DNA of 64,000 nucleotides from Lysobacter capsici (GTDB lineage: Bacteria; Pseudomonadota; Gammaproteobacteria; Xanthomonadales; Xanthomonadaceae), in NCBI RefSeq assembly GCF_014779555.2, contig NZ_CP094357.1:6175189-6239188 (forward strand), in the 5' to 3' direction. This document shows, in pieces, positions 13,501 to 18,904 of this stretch (positions within the stretch are counted from its first letter, which is position 1; each line of letters begins with the position of its first letter). Below the pieces are notes generated by a model. That model had not been told where the DNA came from. It worked only from the letters and a program-made list of their open reading frames with translations, and made no database searches. A program made the position numbers and the translations under genes.

Positions 13501-15666
13501 CCGCCGCCGCCCGAAGCCGGCTGCGGCACCTTGGGCATCGTGTTGATGGTGGCGATTGCCATCATCGTTACGGTGTACACCGCAGGTGCGGCCGGCAGCG
13601 CGATGGGCACCACCATGAGCACGACAACCGCAGCGGCAGGTACCACCACAGGCACGGTCGCCGCTGCGGGCGGCGCAACTGCGGGCGGCTTCGGCAGTGT
13701 GATGGCGACCGGCGCAAGCGTTCTTACGGGCGGCTTCGGCACCACTGCAATGGTCGTCGGCGGTGCCGCAGGCGCGTTCATGGGTAGCGTCGCCAGCCAA
13801 TTGGTTGGCAAATCACTAGGTATCATTGATCACTTCAGCTTGCGCAGCGCGGTCCAAGCAGGTGTGAGTGCCGGTTTGACAGCTGGCTTGGCAAGCACGC
13901 CATTGCTAGAGAATGCAACCGCCTTACTGGGCGGATCGCGCTTCGCTCAAGGCGCGGTAAACGCGGTTACTGGCCAACTCACCAGCTATGCCGCAGCCAA
14001 GATTGCCGGCGTCGAGGCTTCTTTCAGCTGGCGTCGTATTGCAGACGCCGTAGTCACCACCACATTCACCAGCGGACTGAACGCGGCGGCTATGCCGAAG
14101 ATCGGATCGACGTTGGGGATTGACCTCAGGACCGAAGGCGGCCAGTTCGCTGCCGACATGATCGGTAACACGCTCAGTGGCAGCGTTGCCATGCTTGTCC
14201 ACCGCAAGTTCGGACTCGGTGGGGATATCAATTATGGTCGGGTATTGTCAGATGCGTTTGGCAACGCGTTAGCTAATGCGATATCTGGCACGCACGCACG
14301 ATTGGCCAACGAGGCGTCCATTAGTGCGTTGAGCCAGTTGTCCGAATCAACTTCGCCCTCAGGACAAGACGCGGGTGTTCGCGGTGGTTTTAGCGCCACG
14401 CCGAGAACTCACTACAGCGAAAACACTTTCGAGAATCTCTTTAACCTTGATCCCATTACAGTTACCGCAAGCTACAACCGATGGACGGGCGGTTGGGACG
14501 ATTGGGTCTGGAGCAGGGAGGATCAGCGCTGGATCGATTCGTATCGGGTGCTGCTGAACGCTCATGGGCCCGCGCACGGCCCGCAAGTACAGGATTGGAG
14601 CCGCCCGCAAGGGATCAAGACCCCGGCCCCGGCGCCTGTCGTCGTGAACAAACCGACCTGGGGAATGAAAACAATCGCCGCGGGCATGATGATGGCCGAC
14701 AACTCCATCAGGTACGGTCAAACCACCGCCGGTGTGCTGGTAGGCATTCCTGTTTCGGCTGCCAAAGGCGTGTACGGCCTCTTTCAGTGGGATGTGATGA
14801 ATCGCGGCGAAGCGCTGTATCAACTCACCGGGGGTTACCTGGGGCAGGATTCGCATCGCCAGATGACGCAGACACGGGAGGGATTGCGGACATTCCTTAC
14901 CAGCCCTGTGGAGCAAAGCAAGCGCATGATCGGCGAGTGGACCGCGGAGACCATGGCTGCGCATAACCGGGACGAACATTTCACCGTAGGCATGCGTTCG
15001 GTCGAAGTTTCCATGAACATGGTTACCTCGGTCGCCGGCGGCGCAGGCGCCGCACGATCGGCGATCAACGGAACACGCGCTATGGCAGCGGGAACGGCTG
15101 ACATCGTGGCAACCATGCGTAGCCTGAAGAACATCGATGGGCCAGGAGCGACGCCGTGGTATGGGCGTGATTTGGATATTGATGCCCAACCTCTTCTTGG
15201 GAAATACTTTGAGCCCAGTTCGGCTGTTGTAGTAGACACAGTATTGGCAGCAGAAGGCTCGGGAACGCGTGGAGTTGGCAGTTTTTATGCGACCAATGGC
15301 GACTTGGTGCAGAGCATCGCAACTCGCGCGGACAACTGGGGAATACGTCAAGGGCTTGGCAATGGCCCAGTGGCCGGCACTCTCAAGCATGGCTACGCAG
15401 AAGTGTTACTGCATCGGTATCAGCGCATGTTCGGTGATCGAGGCCTGTCCGCTGAAGTTCGATACGTCAATGGGAACTCTTGGCGTCCTGGAGACCCCAT
15501 TTTGAGTTCGGTCCGACTTGATGTCGTCGATGGGCCACTCACGAATCCGACTAATATCTGGGACTACAAATTTGGTAACGCCGTCCTTTCGCAATCTCGG
15601 ATCACCCGCATCCAAAGCAGTATCCCGAACGGCGCAAATGTTCCTGTTACCATGGTAAAGCCATGA
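1516..15666 (+). CDS. giant Rhs/YD-repeat polymorphic toxin with C-terminal nuclease-like tip
   Basis: About 4,716 aa, two to three times the usual Rhs length. The start at 1516 is chosen because AGGAG sits 6 nt upstream; the ATG at 1492 lacks a site. There is no signal peptide or PAAR domain, so the export route is unclear. Residues about 40-3100 are dense YD repeats (YxYDxxGRL types), expected to form the Rhs shell that encloses a toxin. About 3116-3516 are Ig/cadherin-like modules (DPNNDPLTYSVQGLPAGIAF, then SGTPTTAG). YD repeats then resume. A LysM-like segment (AGDTLKSLSARIYG) follows at about 3916-3965, then a hydrophobic Gly/Ala-rich pre-toxin region at about 4002-4100. The last roughly 142 residues, from 4575, are the variable tip. 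D4669 in RLDVV and D4683-Y-K4685 in WDYKFG fit a PD-(D/E)xK nuclease active site; this is inference. Base composition falls visibly after about 13.8 kb. Confidence 0.93.
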   Translation: MSAVISGNGLGLFNSSASQLGTGLGGRARFGQGLDDQYVNIATGNLILHSQDEQLLFRGMTIGAQRTYNSRGLLSQVGGDGWITGFERRVELLSGTVNTAGSVMRRHTGDGSYQDFTFVSANTYRSTTGDGAHDTLTFVNDSYWAWVEGSSLREERYADHANATYQGRLTFLREQKSDGAAPTSWNVLYDANGRITEVQAVETGSSEALLFGYDANGRLISLSTRSAGVVNGQVTYEYDGAGRLSAVLVDLTPDDPSGDDDSYDPTQLANNDGYHFRTVYTYVDASSLQLSQVRQSDGTLVSYTYDAQGRIKTLTRGDSNNDDSDGVGNTLSFSYDPANRTTEVADSTGRSWAYVYDAAGQLLETRAPAVSGLREVTQYSYDASGNLTRIKTLRGASTLSESAYQYDANGNLLWQWDSIDPATGAAAKAIQRTYSADNQLTAETVYTGVDADGALAGSAPSGGLTTTYVYDSRARLRFVVDAAGAVQEYEYDTSGNGIGQLSKTRRYLGAAYTGARTLTDLSNWTTPAQRAQSTLTVSSYDLKGRLSGTWSYATVDASGNGVENDAAEIVQYLYNAQGLLTQRRVMRSSTAAVDDGRDVSQTTTYLYDGMNRLLSEVVTEKTGAAAEQLKRTVTAWIYQDSGASVRTIVEGGLSSNDGIASNDLVRVEVRNQAGVVILVSESALSGGATRSTNRYYDNTGRLRASQDASGALSYVFYDEEGQVAGEVDATGAVREFVRDDLGRVVQIKDYVTRVDTSAWLVSGSVVPASLAAIRPAVQADDRKTSQSYDALGRLTSQDSGIDGAQTLYSYDGAGRLVQTSRQDIAGTTRTTRYFYDAQGRQTGQLDAEGYLVEHVYDLAGRRIATTAYATATVVAQRAGGSLAQLRPAAHADDQTVRWFHDGRDNVVGQLDAEGYFTEFVFDQARNQRAVRAYALKLTGLSGSEAFSALRTAASADAVRETRRSYDEQGRLIVELNPEGTSTQYSYDVAGRLIRTQVAAGTSEVREGRLRYNVFGELIGELGGKGAPQATAGMSEAQLDAVYAQYGVRHSYDALGRRSESIDAAGNKTWYFYDKAGRPTFVVKGVHDANGVQNAQGEVVETRYTAFGDIQDVTAYTGRIAFATAGSAGAVASALSTIAYVAAADSRRSYTYTARGRVATATDAEGAVTRYTYNAFDERTREERAFATSVSSITDYQYDKRGLLIQRSEAVGTAEQRAAGWVYDAFGRALTATDARGNATAYAYDRLGRQIGRSHKVTYGAEVHWSSSYDAFGRVLTTTDANGNVTAYAYDDANRSLTLTTPEGNSVVTVHNRHGQSVSVTEPVSAGKSITRSFVYDLDGNLIEASDGAGGVSRSEYDARGLLSATVDASGRRVELRYDAVARLLQRIEDPAGLALTTHYAYDGQGRQLSVTDASGRVSSQRYDRNGRLLELTLDPGSLGLRTSYAYDAQGRQITVTDPDGRVVQYAYDALDRRISERVDPNGLNLTTGYVYDNNDNLIRRVDAGGAITRYVYDEANRLIYTVDPLGVMTRQWFDQSGKIVAVRTFVVATDPAALSDATTIQQLDTRLSWTVPDLGEFRVYDKDGRLRLVLDHSGAVTETSYDRSGRVVATRRFSGPTYWDNDLNNQMFAGTATPAMVLANAGVPAANDATDRVEYRIYDDAGRVRLRMDGLGGVTVYAYDAAGRVVEETRYAQPVATAQLASVKAAILNGTADLATVVSYIPAGQNQLIRQVYDAAGRSRYSIDATGAVTERFYDGAGRVVATRAYARSVTLPAALLAKIRGGDASAHAELAAHIASSALADDARDLRNYTVHDSAGRARYEMDAQGFVIGKLYDGVGRLTVFRRYLSLSGPSADLRARMLAGTATTQDILAGLPPISGQVREVRNHYDAGGRLRYVLTSHDASSNAVLERRYDNAGRVIEEIAYGVTIPINASSTLSATATAVAAAGGASASNQHQTRYVYDIAGRLRFAIDDAGAVVERRYDGMGRTIDLRQYGAVIPTSTAATEAAVAAAVAGQTDVRSTRTAYDGAGRVLSVTDALNKVEAYTYDSLGQVKTYTNKNGHSWDYGYDAAGRRVSQTAPAVWVATVDNAGNQTYASRRIVERTEYDALGNVTARIENADTAQSRVTRYEYDSRGHQIRTVLPDAGRIDPATGLLVATGVQPTLEVGYDALGRAVVQKDTLGNYSYKVYDDAGRLAYDIDAEGYVTRYRYNGFGEQTQLTRYAARWNTAALTGWSAGQAVTLTQLQAAGVIAAGANDRSLTTSYDLRGLAVRVDQSQVAYYTQSGTVATGTPTTVAAFDGYGRKVKESVLLEGVAGQADAVWAHSYFYYDELDRVTMTVDAEGYVTRNQYNANGELTETIEYARAVATANLSGTNPPALPAAGDAVVGYDRITRFTYDAMGRKSTQVQVRHYHDNNGTSGVRDIGAQFGYDGEGNLITSVSDAGTTTTVFDALGRAVSVTEPVRSVVTDASFGALAASLGNDLTSAALYQQVTPFTEMIYDAFGNAVQTRRYGNGRTPQGGGGWDNAKDQVEKIRYDGQGRAVVTYDSYDNATTIAYDAADRVTLRWYLLRSGSDSSLDRVVYNSYSYDKLGRQLNVQQSRLLTNGSTSNSDSNEWAAYNAFGELIRKEHVGQDGAIVYNYDAAGRLIDSNENFGVRHFGYNLAGHQVRESHLAALHPDQNNSTVWLTTDAITWNTTDRLGRVTATRLPSHTADTALTTTVQQQLDRWGNALQRTDARGYQTNYRYNEYNQVVRDERPDVEVVSETGDRQILRPVNQWFYDAFGRLTGTRDANNNVRTNTYDAVGRLIQSSDALGNTTRYAFDALGNQRLTQAPTVFEGSYIAFKDYDRNGRLVEIGDYLPTTNAATRTRASQQRYTLNQNGDRTQVFDALGNVARYDYDGRNLIVRSQTAAGVINSYAYDSQGHKVRESNALSGSSTTLDRDNETVNLNELTWNYDVYGRLIDRNDLGGRDYDYFYHHLTGQLAAESQDGGGASMGIRRPRYYANGLIREIVEEGTGGQIFRYEYDAAGNRTMEEVEATDAGQQQVHTVTRTSYDSHNRISQVLQYTVTSGTQKLVFDLGYGYDAVGNRRVVMASSDYGTTSGGGTPPSGGNLPPVYNGGLVNRTAVAGNTVDWLLPAGTFTDPNGDTLTYQLVVEIPAHEEIYKNPQDGGWETRTRPAEWVDAAQAGLSIDGLGRITGRPAVLQGNGWRFNSYNLRVLVRDPSSASAFGAFSLQLNEAPTAPAVGAQNLRVGVAWSLVIPPGSDPNNDPLTYSVQGLPAGIAFDPSTRTLSGTPTTAGSSTVTLTVSDGHGGNTQTSFVLTVADNRPPVMPGISDQNATAGGSYAFELPWASDPDLDPVSFSLSGVPAGLSFNPSTRLLSGTPSTAGDYLLTYTANDGVGGTASTSFWLHVAAPTPVNVAPRVAVAPGSYDMVTGQSGQFFLSPGTFVDDNGDALTYTVVSKPTFLNYSFNASTGHRFYGTPTGTGQRTVVLRATDPSGAYVEVSFTFFIDGGGNRMAAAPSAESSQVQVAEPAAMSMSTQSSTSTPLPGTSLSKRIEYWFTYDGENRIVINNGSLVNGQVQVVRQYDSYAAAYDANGRQIAQTRLDNSGDANSFDIYRARYDLRGNKIQEFHVNAGGDRTEGDFNQARTFKYDANNRLIQSESFYRFGEEREVDNAHGPNEVPIIIQIGGWLESRQTYAYDPDGRITQQLNETRKTDWSKKDFGYDGITDITRDSVIRYTLGDGTTSGYDSAGRIAGYQYLQYKGEAGTQLDYQHTFTSQYEGRDSYLEKTVEGISSNNDYKATTNTLDYDAHGRLRSQIEDTPLKNGSIDKRARYYTYNGEGQVQSRREGTLSQSNVFIQTANQQFRPNYLYAYAAGQSLAELTEAGLNPSLALAPRLSGVGGYQAGGGQQVAAQAGDTLKSLSARIYGSDAYWYVLADANGLSDPGQEIAAGTLLTAPEVKVSRNDANTFKPYDPGQTVGSTTPSLPYIPPPPEAGCGTLGIVLMVAIAIIVTVYTAGAAGSAMGTTMSTTTAAAGTTTGTVAAAGGATAGGFGSVMATGASVLTGGFGTTAMVVGGAAGAFMGSVASQLVGKSLGIIDHFSLRSAVQAGVSAGLTAGLASTPLLENATALLGGSRFAQGAVNAVTGQLTSYAAAKIAGVEASFSWRRIADAVVTTTFTSGLNAAAMPKIGSTLGIDLRTEGGQFAADMIGNTLSGSVAMLVHRKFGLGGDINYGRVLSDAFGNALANAISGTHARLANEASISALSQLSESTSPSGQDAGVRGGFSATPRTHYSENTFENLFNLDPITVTASYNRWTGGWDDWVWSREDQRWIDSYRVLLNAHGPAHGPQVQDWSRPQGIKTPAPAPVVVNKPTWGMKTIAAGMMMADNSIRYGQTTAGVLVGIPVSAAKGVYGLFQWDVMNRGEALYQLTGGYLGQDSHRQMTQTREGLRTFLTSPVEQSKRMIGEWTAETMAAHNRDEHFTVGMRSVEVSMNMVTSVAGGAGAARSAINGTRAMAAGTADIVATMRSLKNIDGPGATPWYGRDLDIDAQPLLGKYFEPSSAVVVDTVLAAEGSGTRGVGSFYATNGDLVQSIATRADNWGIRQGLGNGPVAGTLKHGYAEVLLHRYQRMFGDRGLSAEVRYVNGNSWRPGDPILSSVRLDVVDGPLTNPTNIWDYKFGNAVLSQSRITRIQSSIPNGANVPVTMVKP

Positions 15667-16301
15667 GCGACAAGCGTGCTGCCCTGATGAAAAAGTATGC
15701 GCCGATATCGAAAGCCCAATTGAAGGCCATTGTCATCGATTACGCGTCGATGTTTCCCGACTGGAGTCTTCTGCCGGAAGGCTCTGGAATCGTTAGAAGT
15801 CTTGGCCCCGTGCAGCAAATGATTTGGTTTCAGAAAATGAGTTCTGCGGCGTATCGACCGACACATGTAATGAATACCACGGTCTCGCCGATGCCCAGGA
15901 TGTTGCATCAGTTGCTCGACGTGAAACATCGCGAGATCGAGGTTGGCTGGCATGAGCGCAAGTTATCCCAGACCATAATCGCGATGGAACAACAGTTCCG
16001 GCCCGCTATTCGCAGGCCGTTGAACGTCGCTGAAATATTGGAGCTGTGCGAGATCGAGTCGCGACGGGACTCGCTAAATGACTTGATGATGCTGGCAATT
16101 CTTTATGCGTGGTTTGAGCGCAAAACCGAAGCACTCGATTGCTGTTCGCGGATGCAGCTTTGTCCACTACCCACACTGGCTCCGGCCCCCGAATGGGAAG
16201 CTATGATGCGCGCTTTTGGCGATCAGCTTGCCAATGCCGTTGAAAACGGTAATGGCAGGTCGTTTTTGGAGGCTGCAATTGAAAGGCAACTGATTGGATA
16301 A
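15663..16301 (+). CDS. probable immunity protein for the Rhs toxin
   Basis: 212 aa. Its ATG overlaps the toxin TGA (ATGA, 4 nt), so the two are translationally coupled, as expected for a toxin/immunity pair. It has no signal peptide and is predicted soluble, with helical stretches such as NVAEILELCEIESRRD and NDLMMLAILYAWFERK. The base composition is low, like that of the toxin tip, which supports joint acquisition. I do not recognise an immunity family by name; the role is inferred from position, size and overlap. The stop codon at 16299-16301 is followed at once, in the same frame, by sequence resembling the toxin-tip hinge. Confidence 0.75.
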   Translation: MSDKRAALMKKYAPISKAQLKAIVIDYASMFPDWSLLPEGSGIVRSLGPVQQMIWFQKMSSAAYRPTHVMNTTVSPMPRMLHQLLDVKHREIEVGWHERKLSQTIIAMEQQFRPAIRRPLNVAEILELCEIESRRDSLNDLMMLAILYAWFERKTEALDCCSRMQLCPLPTLAPAPEWEAMMRAFGDQLANAVENGNGRSFLEAAIERQLIG

Positions 16302-16643
16302 GTTGCAAACGCGGTATTGGCAACAGAAGGTGCAGGAACGCACGGAGTTGACGGTGTTTATGCGATGGATTTCAAACAGGGGTCAGCGTGGACTTTCTAT
16401 CCGCTCGCTGTTCCTGATCGAGGCTCAGACGTACACCCAAATTTTTGTCGGCCCGTGCGTCGTTATAACCGCGCTTCGATCATGACCCGGAACCGGGCAA
16501 TACCGAGTAAAAGTTGCCGCTACAACCTCAGTCCAACAAGCCCCGCTCTTTCGGGTTTAGCGCCTCTGCAACCAACCGGACATGAGCCCGTTGTCGGCTC
16601 ACGCCATCCGCGCCCTCGACCAGCCAAGCCGAATGCGCCGTAA
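16302..16643 (+). pseudogene. orphan Rhs C-terminal tip fragment (displaced toxin cassette)
   Basis: Directly after the immunity stop, the open frame encodes VLATEGAGTHGVDGVYA. This matches VLAAEGSGTRGVGSFYA at the toxin hinge of the full-length Rhs protein (around 15238-15295), with about 80% nucleotide identity over about 50 bp. Beyond that the sequence diverges. The frame stays open to about 16643 but becomes unconvincing after about 16420. There is no start codon context or ribosome-binding site. This fits an orphan Rhs-CT remnant left when a newer tip/immunity pair was inserted upstream. The 3' boundary is uncertain. Confidence 0.65.
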
Positions 16644-17064
16644 GTAACGCTTAAGGCCGGCTCACAAAGTCCATTCGCACCATCGCTTAGCGGACGACAA
16701 TCACAGCGCCGATCTCAGCTACACGCCTGACGCTACGCCAACTCAATCTGCCCGCAAGAGCGCCGGTTAAGTCCAGCTCCCAACCGATTTCATTCGGATT
16801 CGCGACGGCGCAGCGCACCCCCGACCGAGCACCTGCGAAATCCCGCCACCGCCCCCACCCGCGCGACCCCGAATGGACCGTGGCCACACCCCATCTGCGA
16901 CCACCATCGCAACACCTCCCCCATTCGCCGCGCCGCCTGAGAAATCGACCCGGTTTGATCCCGCCGCGATGCTGGAACCGTCCCCGCGCACCCACTAGCG
17001 TCGACGGTTAGCTACGCGCCTGGCGCTACGCCACCGCGGTCTGCTCATTGGAGGAGCCCGGCCC
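16644..17064. other. intergenic region with an imperfect direct repeat
   Basis: About 420 bp before the CxxCH protein genes. An imperfect direct repeat (AGCTACaCGCCTGaCGCTACGCCA-type) occurs at about 16717-16741 and about 17009-17033. A minus-strand frame at 16687-16995 is low-complexity Arg/Gly-rich and lacks family features, so it is not called. GGAGGAG at about 17050 is the ribosome-binding site of the next gene. Confidence 0.45.
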
Positions 17065-18822
17065 ATGTCCACCCTGCGTTCGCTTTCCCTCGGCATCGGC
17101 GCCGCTCTGTGCGTCGGCACCGTCAGCCTGCTGTCCCCCGCGACCGACGCCACCGCCGCCGGCCGGGTCACGGCCGCCGCCACCGACTTCGAACAGGCGC
17201 CGCCCGCGGTCGACGCCATCCACATCACCTCGCTCGGCCAGCAGACCGGCGGCAACGCGCTGCTGGCGCTGACCTACAGCAAGGGCCAGGACCTGCCGAC
17301 CCAGATCCCGTTCAACGCCGGCGACACGACCGTGCAGTTGCAGCAGGATCCGTCCAATCCCCAGCGCTACACCGCGCTCATTCCGTTCGACTTCGACGGC
17401 TTCGTCCGCGAGCAGGAAAACCGCCAGATCCTGGCCCAGTCGCAGGAGCTCGTGCCGGAGTTCTCCGGCCGCGAACTGGTGGGCCAGGCGACCGTGCAGT
17501 TCCTCGACCCGAACACCCTGCGCGCGCAGATCCTCGCCGGCACCCCGATCCTGGTACCCGGGCCGGTGCTGCCGTGGCCGGCGGCGCTGGTGCGCCCGGA
17601 GCGCTCGCTGATGGTCACCCACCCCGGCGTGGTCGAAGACCCGAGCCGCACCTTCGACGCCTGCACCGGCGCCGGCAATCCCAACGGCGCGTGGACCTTC
17701 AACCGGATGATGACCAACATGGCCAATCAGCCGATGACCGGGGTGCTGCCGGCGGATTTCGTCGAAAACTGGATGCGCACCTGGGGCACCTCGACCAGCA
17801 TCAACACCTTCCCGGTGAACCTGCGCTCGCAGGTCATCACCCAGGTGCTCAACACCTGGCCGCGCATCGCCTCCACCGGCAAGCTCGACCTCAACCGGTC
17901 GCCGTTCCGCCTGCTGGCGATCGTCAACCGCATCGACATGCGCGGCAACAGCGCCTACGGCGGCGGCAACGCCGGCGAAACCCGCTTCGTGTTCGGCGTG
18001 CTGCGGCGCAGCGGCACGACCTGCGTGGCCGCGCCGTTCACGGTGATCCTGGAGTACGCGCCGAACGTCAACGGCTGCCCGGCGGTGCGCAACCTCGCCA
18101 ATCAATGGGGCAACCTGGGCACGCTGAGCCTGGGCTCGGCCACCTACAACGCCGCGTTGCAGGCGATCACCGATCCGGTCATCGCCGCCAATGCCTCGCC
18201 GCGCAAACCCAACGGCAGCGCGATCAACCAGATCCGCAGCAACGAGTTCCTGCAAAACCCATGGGAACTGCGCGAGTTCAAGATCCTGCAAGGCAGCCCG
18301 CAGTTGCGGATCGTGCCGGCCGCGCAGACGCCGCATCACAGCCGCAACAACACCGCGCTGTTGGCCAACTACATCAACACCTTCAACACCCAGATCCTCA
18401 ACAACACCTACATCGTGCCGCTGAGCTATCTGGGCACGCCGTTCCAGAGCGGATCGGTGATCAATCCCAGCCCGCAACAGGTGTGGAAGGCGCCCGGCAT
18501 CCTCAACAACAACGGCCGCAACAAGTTCTCGGTCAACACCTGCGACGCCTGCCATGGCGCCGAGACCCAGACCACCAGCTTCCTGCATGTCGCGCCGCGC
18601 TCGCCGGGCGTGCAGTCGGTGCTGTCGCGGTTCCTGATCGGCAACGGCAGCCTGGCCGCGCCGACCACCTTCACCATGCCCGATCCGGTCAGCGGAACGC
18701 CGCGCACCTACGGCGATCTGCAACGCCGCCAGACCGACCTGGCGACCTTGCAGAGCAGCACCTGCCTGTCCGGCAGCCTGTTCCACGAGGCCACCCGGGC
18801 GGTGCTGACCGCAAGCCACTGA
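17065..18822 (+). CDS. exported protein with single CxxCH haem-type motif (paralogue 1)
   Basis: 585 aa with an N-terminal signal peptide (MSTLRSLSLGIGAALCVGTV, then a small-residue cleavage region) and a strong GGAGGAG ribosome-binding site. Near residue 492, NTCDACHGAE carries a CxxCH motif that could bind one c-type haem; an axial ligand cannot be assigned from sequence alone. Earlier conserved blocks shared with the next gene are GNPNGAWTFN, RLLAIVNRIDMR, NSAYGGGNAGE and RFVFGV. The protein is probably periplasmic or secreted. The function is unknown: redox or peroxidase-like activity is only one possibility, and CxxCH can also be structural. The downstream paralogue begins 82 nt later on the same strand, so the pair is a tandem duplication. 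Confidence 0.8.
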   Translation: MSTLRSLSLGIGAALCVGTVSLLSPATDATAAGRVTAAATDFEQAPPAVDAIHITSLGQQTGGNALLALTYSKGQDLPTQIPFNAGDTTVQLQQDPSNPQRYTALIPFDFDGFVREQENRQILAQSQELVPEFSGRELVGQATVQFLDPNTLRAQILAGTPILVPGPVLPWPAALVRPERSLMVTHPGVVEDPSRTFDACTGAGNPNGAWTFNRMMTNMANQPMTGVLPADFVENWMRTWGTSTSINTFPVNLRSQVITQVLNTWPRIASTGKLDLNRSPFRLLAIVNRIDMRGNSAYGGGNAGETRFVFGVLRRSGTTCVAAPFTVILEYAPNVNGCPAVRNLANQWGNLGTLSLGSATYNAALQAITDPVIAANASPRKPNGSAINQIRSNEFLQNPWELREFKILQGSPQLRIVPAAQTPHHSRNNTALLANYINTFNTQILNNTYIVPLSYLGTPFQSGSVINPSPQQVWKAPGILNNNGRNKFSVNTCDACHGAETQTTSFLHVAPRSPGVQSVLSRFLIGNGSLAAPTTFTMPDPVSGTPRTYGDLQRRQTDLATLQSSTCLSGSLFHEATRAVLTASH

Positions 18823-18904
18823 GCCACGCGCGGGGCGGCTTCGGCCGCCCTGCCGCGCGCGCCGAAGTCGTTGAAGTCCGACCCGTCTTCGCAGGAGCCT
18901 TGCC

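Noticed and set aside
16687..16995. Minus-strand 102-aa frame in the gap after the Rhs locus
   Set aside because: Arg/Gly-rich low-complexity sequence with no ribosome-binding site, no neighbour context and no motif.
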